The notes beneath the pieces were generated by a model. It worked only from the letters and a program-made list of their open reading frames with translations. It made no database searches and was not told where the DNA came from. Shown one piece after another: positions 1 through 11,330 of a stretch of 64,000 bases of DNA. The stretch is from Straminergon stramineum (Eukaryota; Streptophyta; Bryopsida; Hypnales; Calliergonaceae), in assembly GCA_963920665.1 (NCBI GenBank), contig OY987268.1:14820501-14884500 (forward strand), read 5' to 3'. The first letter of the stretch is position 1. Each line of letters opens with the position of its first letter. A program made the translations under genes and the position numbers.

Positions 1-76
1 TACATATATGCCTTTCAAGACCTCTCAAAAATAAAATATTTACCGTTTTCGGTGAAAAATTAAAAAATTCAGTTAA

Positions 77-629
77 CCCCTAAAGGACCGAGGCACATTT
101 TAGGTAGAAATTGTGAAAAACTGCCACTTTTTAGGGCAGTGAGAAAAGAATGAAATTTTTTTTTTTCAAAAATCAACCGTACAAATTTGTACTAGGTTAC
201 TATGGGAATGTGTGGAAAAAAATTCAGAAACTTTGGCCATACGGATTGAAAGATTATAACATTTGAAGTTAGGAGAAAAAGTTTTTTTTTAACCTTTAAC
301 TCCTCCTAAAGAGAGATTTTTACACTACACATGGATATTTTTTTTTGACATTTGGATCTTTTATCATGTAAGTTACATACCTACCAAATTTCAAAAGTAG
401 AAGAGGTGTTTTGCACATGCTAACCAAAGTTGCCCGAGTTGCTTGAAAAGCTTAGGGCAACATAACTTTTGATCCGGGCACCCGATCAGAAAAAAATTAC
501 ATTCCCACTTAGGGGGTACATTTGCACACCTTGTATCAAAATTTGAAGAACATCCATTATAGAATGAATTCATACGCACCTACCTCAGATTAGCTACGTA
601 CGTTCAATAGTCATTCGGTCCTTTAGGGG
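77..629. mobile_element. TTAA-flanked TIR element (piggyBac/Kolobok-like MITE)
   Basis: The 15-bp sequence CCCCTAAAGGACCGA at 77-91 is perfectly inverted at 615-629, and both ends are flanked directly by TTAA (73-76 and 630-633). A TTAA target duplication with TIRs starting in CCC is the signature of piggyBac-type elements; Kolobok elements also use TTAA. The 553-bp interior has no credible coding frame, so the element is non-autonomous. Single ends of the same kind (TTAACCCCTAAAGG) recur at 4517 and 38874. The TIR and target site are seen directly; the superfamily is inferred. Confidence 0.7.
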
Positions 630-633
630 TTAA

Positions 634-988
634 CCCCTAAAACTGCCCCTAAAATTTTTTTTAACCTGTCACAGAAATTTTACTGCCCATCCCCAAACGA
701 GCTTGAAATTTCTGATCCACCAAATATGGTCGCTTGGATAGTTAGGTGTTAAATTGGTCAATACAACTACTCACAAGGGAGAGTTCAACTACTACACTCA
801 CCTAAAATTAATAAGAGCATTTAAAAGACTAATATGACCTTTATTTGGGTTTTTAATGAGCCTCCACCTATTCAAAATAGGTTAACATGATGGTAACAAA
901 GCAAGAACAGGGTATGAACCAATGACTGGTTTTAAAGTTGTGAGTTGTGGAGTCGTATGTAGCTTTGGGTGACCATTAAGGCCTACAA
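634..988. other. Non-coding stretch
   Basis: AT-rich sequence between two repeats. A second TTAACCCCTAAAA begins inside the right TTAA of the preceding element. I see no gene or RNA in it. Confidence 0.5.
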
Positions 989-1429
989 CCTATTTCCAAC
1001 TACTTAAGTTATTAGGCATATATGGAGCGTGGGATTCTTGAGTGGGGAAATTTTCCTATGGAAGGTAGCCAACCCATTTTTGATCACCCCTCCATTTTCA
1101 TTATGTAGATTGGTTTCTTTCCATGAAGTTGTGGCTTAGTTTCTGGAGTAGTTGTGTTGCATTATGATTGGTTGCAAGGCTCTCAATATTGCAACCAACC
1201 CTTGGTCGACTTTCCAATTAGCATGTAGTCACAAATAGAAAGCTCTATACCACCATTACAAGTCAAAGAAAATCTTCCACCAAAAAATTCATAGTAATTA
1301 CATTTTTTGTAATAAAATTCTGGAAAAACATGCAATCTTTTTAAACTCTATTTTTGCACATGGGGAAAATTACGAGTTCAAAAAACCTTTGCTCCAAATA
1401 TGCATAATTGCTTAAGTGGTTGGAAATGG
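989..1429. repeat. TIR/foldback repeat, family member 1
   Basis: The left end (989-1028) and right end (1391-1429) are imperfect inverted repeats of about 40 bp, sharing ATTTCCAAC, ACTTAAG and CATAT.TGGAGC. The interior contains the block around 'attatgattggttgcaa' and 'caacccttggtc' that recurs near 15,060 and 49,060. The element is immediately followed by an inverted partial copy of the same family. No coding frame. Exact ends and a target duplication could not be fixed. Confidence 0.6.
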
Positions 1430-1760
1430 ATTGGCTACCTTATAGTAATAGATTTGGGAAGGATTCCATATTTTTTCATAATTTTATTTCTCAAAACATA
1501 ATTACTAAGAATTTTTTAGCTTAAGATTATGTTCAACCTATATTGGTCATATAGATTTTCGTATTTCCAATCAAGGGTTGATTGCAATATCGACCAAGGG
1601 TTTGTTGCAATATTGAAAGTCCTGTAGGAAATCATAATGTGCCACAACTACATTGGGAACTGTGCCACAATTAATCACCACTCCTGACTACCTAATCCGA
1701 AAGAAATATTGTCTACATGGTGGAAATGGAGGGGTGATTGGAAAGGGGTCGCCTCCCATA
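1430..1760 (-). repeat. Inverted partial copy of the same repeat family
   Basis: The sequence from about 1460 to 1700 matches, in reverse orientation, the repeat interior: 'ttctcaaaacataattacta', 'tatattggtcatata', 'aagggttgattgcaatat', 'aatcataatgtgccacaac'. The same block occurs in reverse at about 14,930-15,100 and forward at about 49,030-49,200. Together with the preceding copy it makes a head-to-head arrangement that could fold into a long hairpin. No gene is seen. Confidence 0.55.
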
Positions 1761-4700
1761 AGCAAAACAACAAGTGAAAAATGGCTTCTTCTCAATTGAT
1801 GAATAGCAACCAAGTTTAGGTTTTGTTGCTTACAAGTATGCATGTCATTCAATTTTTTCCTTACCAGAACTATGACACATTGTTAGTAAGCTTAAGACAC
1901 CTTGCTTGCAACATCTAACATCATAATTTGACGTTGGTTGTTATATACCAATTCGAGACATTCTTGAAAGATCTCCAATTTCCGTTATGGTTCCATCTAA
2001 AAATCTAATTAAAGATCAACACTAAATGCACTTACATCTAAATCTTGTTTACACATGGCAGATCATTTAGTATCTTGCTCTCAATAACTTTTTTAGGTAT
2101 CATACTAAAAAAAGGAGCCTAAAGCAAATTCATTTGCTAAGAGTTGTGGCTATGGCGGGCCATGAACTGAATGCTCATTGAAATGCAAGTTGTTACACTA
2201 CAAGTTACAAAACTAACAAGCCTTGTTGGGCTCCACCATCATCTTGTTGACAACGATGGATCCCACAGCTGGCACGTACATTCTACATTTTTGTCATCCT
2301 TGCTTTTGTTGCCTCCTTGCTACTCTAAATTAGGAATAGTAATTTTCATTGCAAGATTGATATGGCACTATAGCTTCATTGCCTTGACGATTTCAAGCAA
2401 GTAAAGCCAAAGCTCTCATTCACTAGCCGGTCACTCCTTACATTGGAGACTCAATTTTCAAGTGTGTTAGTTGCATATTTACGAGTTCATTGGAAGTAAG
2501 CTTAATTGGTGAGCAACAATCTTGTTTAAGCTTTTGTTTAAGACTTAAGGTGGGCACTACCAAAATGGCACCTAACCTTAAACCGCCGTCTTCAAACTGT
2601 TGTACATCTCCAAAATCAATTATGTACCTATGTGGAAGAAATGTTTTTAGAAACAAACTTTGACCCTCCATAACTTTTGCATACTGTATTCAAATGGTGT
2701 GTTCTTTGGTACATTGGAACCTCCTTTCACTTTCCAATAAGACAATATGAGATTCTAAACAGCCTAATAATAGTAACTATAAAAACAATACCAATTTGTG
2801 GCACTCTTGTGTGTACTCGCCTTAAAACTTTATGGTTGTTAACTTATTATGGTCCAGTATGACACTCATAGTCTGAGAAGTGGACTTGGTAAGAAGAGAG
2901 GATCTAAAGGAATGTGGCATTTTAGTCTAATGTGGTCAAATGCAGGCCTTCATTTTTGTAATAGATTTTTTATTAATGGGATGATTCAGTCACCACTGCT
3001 TCTATAGCCTTCACTTCTGTTCAGTGAGACAGAGTTATTCATAGTGTAGCTGCTCTCGAGCAACTTGTGGTGCTCAGAATGCTCAACCCCCAGTTTCTTC
3101 TCGTTGGATTATTCTTGCAAAAAGACTTGCATGTTTGGGCATATTGGCAAATATGATGTGACATCATTGTGACAACTAAGCAAATGATATCATGCAAATG
3201 ATTTCCATGTTTCAATTTTTAAACTATAATGTGATCATTCTGTGTACATATGAAATTGTTCAATATTGTTTCAACAAACATCTTTTAAATTCTACCACAA
3301 GACTGTCCAAAAGAAAAAAATCGAATCATGAATAATTGTTGATTCAATATTCCTACACCACCATATTGGAATTATTGAAACAATACCTCTAATTGATAAG
3401 ATTGAGTCAATATAACTTTTGACATTGTTGAGACAACCTTGTGTGACTAATTTGTGTTTATCATGTTGTTTCAACAATGGTGAAATATTGATTCAAAGCT
3501 CTAAAGAATTTGAGATGAATGTAAGGTTCCATAATCATGGATATCCAAAATCACAAAATCTAACTCAAAAAACAAGGAAAAAAAATATAAATGTTTCAAA
3601 ACACTAGTGACATAATCTCGAGGCTAACAACTAAGTGTGACTTGAGTCTAAAATTGTCTTATTCTAGATTGCACAAAAGTAGTATATTATATTATTAATA
3701 TTATAGTATATAGGCGTCCTCAAACATTGTTGAAGATCCAAGAATATAAGTTTAATGCAAAGAATCTATCCCTAGTGTAAATCAAGGATATTAGAGTTGA
3801 CATCCAAATACAAAAATTAGCCAAATTTCCCAAAAAAGGCAAAAGATATGGAATTATGCTAGAGATGTGCAATATTTGCATGATGAGAATCATAATTGTT
3901 TGGACAAAACTGTTTTATGGAGAAACTTATGTAAAGTAGGGGATACAACTTTTCTCTTTCCGGAAAACTATTTTTAACAACGAAATTGAACTTTTCGGTT
4001 GGCAACAAGGCAGAGCTACTCCTTCATTGTAGTTTTTCCCTACCCACATTGAAAGTGAAAGTATCACGAAACTTAGTGAAAGCAATTTTCAACATTGGAA
4101 AACTCAAAAATTCCTTTTCAATTCCAACATAGCATGGAAGTTAATTCCTAGACTTATTCATTCCTAAACCCTAAACATTATTCCCTGTAAAGAAATGTCA
4201 TTTTGTTTAGATTCAATCATTACTTTGGATGAATGAGAAATTATTTGGATAAATGTTTATCCCAAAGCACCATTTGGCTTTGTTCATGCATCATCTAGAA
4301 TAGACCTTTAAGGCACTCATAAGAAAAGCAAGATGATTAAAAATTATTGACACCATTGAACAACTAAATAAATTTAGAAAGTCAATTTAAACTAAGCTTC
4401 ACTATTCAAATCTATGCTTATTAAGCATTGTTGTGCTTTCAATGACTTTCTAGCCCAACTTTACTGTAAGCTAAGCTTGTGTTTAACATTTTTGAGCAAT
4501 AACTAGAAGCTCATTTTTAACCCCTAAAGGTTCAAAGTCTTGAAATGAATCTTTTAGAATTTTGAATAAGTTCTGATGATGTTAGATTTTATTTCAATAT
4601 TTGAAACCTTTGGGGGGAGTCAAAGAATGTACTATCTATATGGGGATATAATTTGGATAAGTGATGTGAAAATTACAAAGTGCCTTGTATTGTGGGCAAT

Positions 4701-5394
4701 TAGGGAATGATGTTTAGAATTTGTTTTAGAACTCCATCTTCACAATTTTTCAAAATTAAAACACCTTCATGCTACAACAATTTGACCATTAGGATTGACA
4801 TGTTTCAATTCTATTTTAGAACTACAAAAAACTTGCCTTTAATATAAAGCCATCAAAATTATGCCTATTCATAAGCTTAACCGAGTAGTGTCATGTATAG
4901 ATTAAAAATCTATGAAAGTGAGTGCAAGTTTACTATATCAGTAGTGCTTGAGAATATAAATAACCACATATTAAAGTAGAATGACATAAGAATATACATC
5001 CATTTCTTGAAAGGAGTTTGTTTTCAAAAATTCTAAACCATGAATTCTTGATATGAAGGCTCAATCTCACCTATGCCCATCTCAAATGAAAAACAAACTA
5101 ATGTAGTGTTTGTGAGGATGCACAAGGTGTCTTTAGTTGATGTCAATTGCTATCTATGTTACAAATCCAAAAAATCCTAGAAAGGAAATGTAGTAAGCAA
5201 ATGTTACAAATTAGAAAATAAATCTCAATTCTAAACAAACTCCAACCAAAAAATACCTTTTCCATTCCGGTTCAAGCTACAAGCAAGAATCTCAAAAGTT
5301 GCCTACAAGTCCACCTAACTTCAACAAAATTGAACTGCCACAAAACAAGAGGTATGAAGTGGTAGGGAAAGAATCACTATATGTTTAGTAGTTT
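1761..5394. other. Gene-free AT-rich stretch with repeat fragments
   Basis: Long non-coding stretch without a credible exon. It contains a block at about 2541-2800 that is clearly related to 55,155-55,400 ('gtgttctttggtacattgga' and 'cctatgtggaagaaa' have counterparts there), a lone TTAACCCCTAAAGG transposon end at 4517-4530, and the first copy of a diverged direct repeat starting about 5040. Short open frames here look random. Confidence 0.5.
5040..5310 (+). repeat. Diverged direct repeat, copy 1
   Basis: Matches 6375-6640 about 1.35 kb downstream in the same orientation. Shared landmarks are 'gtgaggatgcacaaggtgtc' here and 'gtgaggatgtacaaggcgtc' there, 'caattgctat', 'acaaatccaaa', 'caaatgttacaaa' and 'ccattc..ttcaag'. 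Copies have drifted with small indels. No protein is evident in either. Confidence 0.55.
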
Positions 5395-5536
5395 CACTAG
5401 AAGAAAACGTTGTTGCTCTCAACAGTCTACAAATTTGCAAATTTGCAAATTTTGTGTTGAAATTGATGTTTCTATGTTATAGAAAACAAAAATGTCATGT
5501 AGATTGTGTTGAGAGCAACAAGGTTTTTTTCTAGGG
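5395..5536. mobile_element. Mini-CACTA element (142-bp MITE)
   Basis: Begins CACTAGAAGAAAACG and ends with the near-complement, giving inverted repeats of about 30 bp that share TTGTTGCTCTCAACA. It is flanked by TTT on both sides (5392-5394 and 5537-5539), a 3-bp target duplication as made by CACTA elements. The terminal CACTAGAAGAAAA is the same as that of the larger element at 51203-52410, which could be its relative. No coding capacity. Confidence 0.7.
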
Positions 5537-8049
5537 TTTGGAGGGAAATCCATGTAGAAGACATTTAGTAGTGTAGTTACAAGTAGTGACTAAGCTATGG
5601 TTAGTGGAATGAACTTAGATAAATGTCCGCCATAGTGGGTGGGTGATAATTCGCATCTATCATGCTAATTTAAATTTAAATTTTGAATTTTGGAATGCCA
5701 TGTACATTGGTTGGTCCCAACATTGTATAAGGGGACTAGGGATCAAATTCATAGAGCATATAAATCTTAGGATACTTACTATATAACCACTCAGGGGGCT
5801 TGAATATATAAATTTTAATTTATTTAGAATGTATGTATGTCAATCCCTACTAAAAAGTCTACATTTAAAAAAATGAGAGACATAAAAAATATACTATACA
5901 TCTACACATCTCTTTATATCAAATATATATGTAAAATATACTTGCAAAAATATCCATTAAAGGAAAAAAATGAGCTAACATCAGTAATTCAATTATTGGA
6001 TAAATTACTAATATCCAACAAGGATGTATAATTTAGCACATCAAATGGCCAAAAGTCATATGGATACTTCTTTTGGATTAAGCGCATAAATGAGGGATTT
6101 TTCTATTGTGATAGCTAAAGAAAGGACTAAATTGAAACATCCATAAAACATGCCTCTAACTTCGCAAAAATCTAAATTGCAATCTAATAGAAGTCATGGC
6201 TTTTTATGTAAATAAAATCAACAAATATTCCATCATGGTTTGTCATAATAGTATCATGGTGAATGATAAGAGCTACACAAAATAAGTGCAAAACAACAAT
6301 ATAAATAGTAAATAGTGACTAAATTTATAGATAACCATGTGTGCATTAAAACATAAATAATGGACTGTGCAATGCTTGAAATGGAACAATCTTTAAGAAA
6401 TCTAAGTTCAACCTCACTTGTGTCCATTCCAAAATTATATAAAACAACCCAATGTAATGTTAGTGAGGATGTACAAGGCGTCTTCAACTAATGCCAATTG
6501 CTATTTGTGTCACAAATCCAAATAGTCCAATGAAAAAAATCAAATGTTACAAAATAGTAGAGCATAATCTTAAACATTCTACAAACCAAAGAAACCTATA
6601 CCATTCCCATTCAAGTGAAAAGTTGGTAGCTCAAAAGTCACACACAATCATTTTCACAACTAAAAACAAAATGAAGCACCACCACACAAGAATGCTCGCA
6701 CAAACCAATCCTTGTAATTTATTGTCTACACTTGAGTTAAGAGAATATTTGATGTGGGGTGTGGGCGCTTTATTTACAACCTTGGAATAACGCAAATACA
6801 ACTGAGATCTAAATAACTTTGTCATACGAAAATCCTAATGGGTGTTTGAACGTACAATCCACTTATGCCTTCCAAGCAATGGATCTTTGTTGTTGGTTTC
6901 TACTTCAAAATTTCTTAATTGTAAATGCTAACCAAATCAAAATAAATTTATGATTATGGTTAGCTTTGGCTACAACAACCAAACTTGAAGACCAATAAAG
7001 TTTAGATAAGTGTGAGTTCGGAGTTCATCATTTGGAACTTGCTATTTTTCTTTTTTACCATTTTTGAGTGTAAAACCAAAATAGGTAGGTCATATGCCAA
7101 TGTAGCATTTGATCCTAAATAAATTATTTTCTTGTAAATAAATCCAAATCTTGCATGTAAATAGGATAGAAATCCAATAATTGTACAAATTATAGGTATT
7201 TAGTAGAATCTATCTAAATTCCCCCAAACCTGACTTTGATGTCATAGATCATGGCTAATTTGGTTTAAGGAAACCTATGTGAGAACCCTTAATTGATTCT
7301 TGAAGAGAGATTTTAGTTTCCCATTTCATTCTGCAAAATAGTAGAACCTTCAATTGTTAGCTTACAAGTGAAGTAAATTGAAGATGGACCAATGGAGGGC
7401 ATTTCTGATCCAAGTACAGTGTTTTAAGGTGGAAATCATGTTAAGAGTCCAACAACAAAATCAGTTCGCTAAAATTCCCCTCTGTGTGAAAGATTCTTTG
7501 TTCACCGAAATTTGAAGGAGATAATAGGATTTGATTCTCCTTCTTTGCACATGCAAAATAAGAATATGAGTTTGTACATCTTTTGTGGGATCCCATGATA
7601 TTTTCCACAAAAATTTCCAATTTTTTTTGATAGTTAGAAGATCCTCTTTCAAATGATCAACTATCGAAATTCATGATGGGAAATTCATGAAAATTATTCA
7701 AGGTGTGGTAAAATCTTGCAAAAAGTTTGACTAGCTTTTGTTATGCTACAAATATACTCAAACAAGTTTCAAGACATTTCGATAGTTAGAAGTATTTGAA
7801 CTGGCTAGATTCTCTGATTATGGCCAAATTTAAAGATTACCGCGAAGTTGATCAACATTTTAGAGGCGTATGAGAATGGAATGGAATCTTAGTTAGGTCT
7901 TTTCTTACTCCCTCATACCTTCTAAAGAGCGTAGACTAGTTACTTTTCACAAAAGTCAACCTCCCAAAGTTGGATTTTTAGCCTTTTTTTATTTTAAGTT
8001 GATGCTAGATTTCGATGAATTTTTGTCAATTGAAAAAGAAGGAATTTGT
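5537..8049. other. Gene-free AT-rich stretch
   Basis: No credible exon on either strand. It holds the second copy of the direct repeat (6375-6640). A motif 'tgccttccaagcaatgga' near 6865 recurs near 10,827 with similar preceding sequence (aatgggtg.ttgaa), so it is another dispersed repeat fragment. Confidence 0.45.
6375..6640 (+). repeat. Diverged direct repeat, copy 2
   Basis: Counterpart of the block at 5040-5310, same orientation, with scattered substitutions and indels. It is either a local duplication or two members of a dispersed family. Confidence 0.55.
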
Positions 8050-9364
8050 TGTCGCGGCCTTAGTAACACCTTACATCTCCAACCAGACTTGAAGAGCCCT
8101 TCACAACTTTCAGGGTTCACCACGCTCCAATCCCGGTATCACTTAGGCCCAACTAACTAACACTGCATATGCCATGCACTCATAGCATTAGTTCCCATTT
8201 CCAATTCACATTGCTAAGTCCCAATGCCCGAGATTTCTAGCACACACTCCACTCGTGACACTTGGCATATCACTTGGTGACATGGGGCAGAACTTCCATC
8301 TTACTGTTCTAGGACTCATGGTGGCACTACTCACCTTAGTCCTAACCGCCCTTGATTATCACCCACTTTATACTAGGCCCTTTGTGTATTAGTTACTCTT
8401 ACACCAACACTAATCGGGGCTCATAACTCGAGACACATTACCAAAGGCTTAGCAAGGAGTGGGACTCCAACCAACCTGTGCCCCGAGACACACACACAAG
8501 TGTTTTAAGGAGCCTTGAAGCCGGTGGAGAAGTTACATCACCACCCATGAGTCACCGGGACTCACCAAGGCTCCAAAAGGGAGGGAGGAGGGAGACCAAC
8601 CCCTCCTATAGTACTCTTTGTAGGATTCAGTAGCCCCCCCCCTTTGTGGGTCAAAGGAACTTCCCAACCCCCCCTTGAGTTTTGGAAGACCACCCGTTTC
8701 CAACCGAAATCCCCAAGTTCCAACTTCGTTTGGACTCCCGAACTTCTAAATGGCGTAACTTTGTCATCAGGGCTTCAAATTCCACATGCAAGCTCATTTT
8801 AGATATTTGCGCGATGATTAGATGTCTATGGACTGCTCACTTGTCCCATTTGGAAAGGTTCTTATAAAGTTATGGGCCTCCAAAGATTTGGGTCCATAGG
8901 GAGTGGCGTCACGCCTTCACCACGGCCCTTCTCTTGGCCATAACTTTTGGCTCATGGCTTAGAACCTTGTAATGTTTGGCATTCTAGGTTCCTTGTCTTT
9001 GTATCTTTTCAATGATATGCTACATGCCATGTTTTGTTGAGTAGATCCTTAAGAACCCCTTACACCTAACCTTTGAGTGTCCCGGCGCCATTGGGACACC
9101 CCCAATTTTGAATGCCCATAACTTCTAGCCTATTAGTCCAAATCACACGTTCTTTGAACGGTTAAAAGCGTATTCTCAAGAGCTTTTAAAGCATGTATAA
9201 CATGCTACAATTTACTTCATAAGCAAGGCGCTATTGCGCTCTGTTTGCTCGGGAGTCTCTCATTTCTCCCTTCTTAGTCTATTGCAAGGCTTGAGAAGTC
9301 ACCCTCAAGGTCCCCCTTGCTCACTAAGGCACTCTGGGCACCCCAAGGAGATAGGGGCGTGACA
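8050..9364 (-). mobile_element. Probable solo LTR (Ty3/gypsy type)
   Basis: A sharply bounded, GC-richer block. On the + strand it begins TGTCGCGGCC and ends GGGGCGTGACA, giving the TG...CA termini of an LTR. Read on the minus strand it starts TGTCACGCCCC, which is typical of plant Ty3/gypsy LTRs. The flanks TTTGT (8045-8049) and TGTGT (9365-9369) agree in 4 of 5 bases, compatible with an aged 5-bp target duplication. No gag-pol frame or primer-binding site follows on either side. The 1.3-kb length fits an LTR. The short frames inside are random. Confidence 0.6.
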
Positions 9365-9698
9365 TGTGTAATAATAAAAATGGCCTTTTGAAGCCAATGG
9401 TGCAATCCATTTATGATTTGGAATCTTTCTCTAATAATTATAGTTTTGGATCAATGTAAAAAGTCAAAATTAGCAAATTAGGATGAAAATCCTAAGTGAT
9501 AAGATTACCATGTAGAAATGAGAGGATGTGGGTGCCCTTGGAAGAATATGAAAGGGCACTCATTCACTTCTCAAAACACCCCTTGTTCCCCCTTGTAGCC
9601 ATTTTTGGCATTTATTCTCCATGGAATCCATTAAGATGGATTTTGGCCATTTTTGAACCAAATCATCAAACGCTTGTGTTTTTGGAGCCTTTCTTGCT

Positions 9699-9733
<35 letters not shown>

Positions 9734-11316
9734 GAAGAACATTGGGGTCCCTTCAAAGTTGGTCTTTCATGCTTGTTTTAATATTTTTTTGAATATTTTT
9801 TTGTTTTATATGTGTTTGGTGCTACTACTAAAGCTATTTCCTTTGTATCTAGTGATGCTGTTTAGGGGAATTATCCAATTTTCTTCTTTTTGTTACCAAG
9901 TCCACATAAGCTTTTTAAGTGGGAATTCTATTACGTGATAATTCTCCTAGTAGGTGTGGAATTAGTGTATGTGACTAACCTTCTTGTTGGTTGTGCGTGG
10001 ATGTATTACTTGTGTATGTTTCTAATGTGAACTTTGTGTTGGTATCCAAGTCCTACCCTTGATAAATCCTTTCTAAAATTTGAAGTAACCTTGTCTTACG
10101 GCAAAGCCTTGGCTTTCCTATGTGTGGAATCCCTTAGTTTGTGATAGGAATAAAAAACTCAATGAAGCTAGTGTCCCCTACCTTATATTCTATGTCTAAT
10201 TGACAAACTAACTTTTTTTGTTCTTGTTTCAAAATTTAGGCCTAAACACCATGGACGACGAAGCATCACCCTTAGCCCTACCTTTTTTTTTGTATCCAAT
10301 TTTTATTTTTGTTGTTGGGTTCCCTTAAAGAGTTAAAGTAAACCCCCCAAATTGGTTTCAACAAACCCAAACTTGGCCCAACCGGTCCAAAATTTCAGAT
10401 TTGGGTCAAGCCAAAGAGGAGTCGACAATTTCAGATTGTAAAAGTCAATTGGCGTTAACCATGCCTTAATCTCTCCAAAATCAAGATGATTGCAACTCAA
10501 CAAAGAGGCTAGAAAGATTGCAAAGCACAATTCGAATTTAGCTTTTAGAATGCAAGTTTAAATGTGTAAACTGTAAAGGAATAACTTGAATCACCCTTTC
10601 ATACATTGATTAATGCTACATTGGATGCTTGTAGCATTGAATAGTAGTCTTTGGAAGCGGATCAATGTTTTTTAAGATGCAATAGTTTAGTAGAGGAGGC
10701 GAACAAAGTAGTGGACAAGTAGACAAATTGGTGTGAGCGATTTTAACTCCACCTTTTGAGTCAAATCTAACCACACGGGTCTTAATGGCAATTCGTTAAT
10801 AAATCTAATGGGTGATTGAAAAAAGTGCCTTCCAAGCAATGGACACTTAATTGTATTGTTCCTAAAAGTAGTTGAAAATTACTTAAATACGTTAAGGGTT
10901 AGGATTCTAAATCTTTTGGACTAATAATTGACTAATCAAATTTAACCTAATTCAACTTCTAAAGCTTTTTTTTATCTTTCTAAAATGATAAAGTAGGTAA
11001 AGATTAGGTTTCCCTAGTAAAAGATACTAAATGATGAATTTTAAATCCTAACTAGCCTAGAAAGTTTCATCCATTAAATTCCAATAGCTAATTAATCTAA
11101 AACTAATTCAAATTTTGGATCTGATCTTCTAATTATGTGCAATTGAGAATTCTTCATTATTTCCTAAATTTAACTAAGAATGAAAAACTTCATCTCGAGC
11201 AAATTTCTTAAATAATGGATTAAATTCTAAGTGGAGAATAGTTTTGGAATCTTTGAAAGATATTTTAAAAGATTCTTGAATTAGATTATTCCTTGGTGAC
11301 TTTCAAATGATTCTTT
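9365..11316. other. Gene-free stretch with TTG microsatellite
   Basis: Non-coding. The (TTG)n run at about 9701-9735 makes artificial poly-Leu, poly-Cys and poly-Asn frames. The rest is AT-rich without splice-bounded coding blocks. The left copy of the duplicated unknown gene begins at its right edge. Confidence 0.5.
9701..9735. repeat. (TTG)n microsatellite
   Basis: About 11 to 12 uninterrupted TTG units. Simple repeat. Confidence 0.95.
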
Positions 11317-11330
11317 TTAATATGCAGAAG

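Noticed and set aside
9496..9938. Poly-Cys, poly-Leu and poly-Asn frames
   Set aside because: Produced by the (TTG)n microsatellite in different frames and strands; no flanking coding signal.
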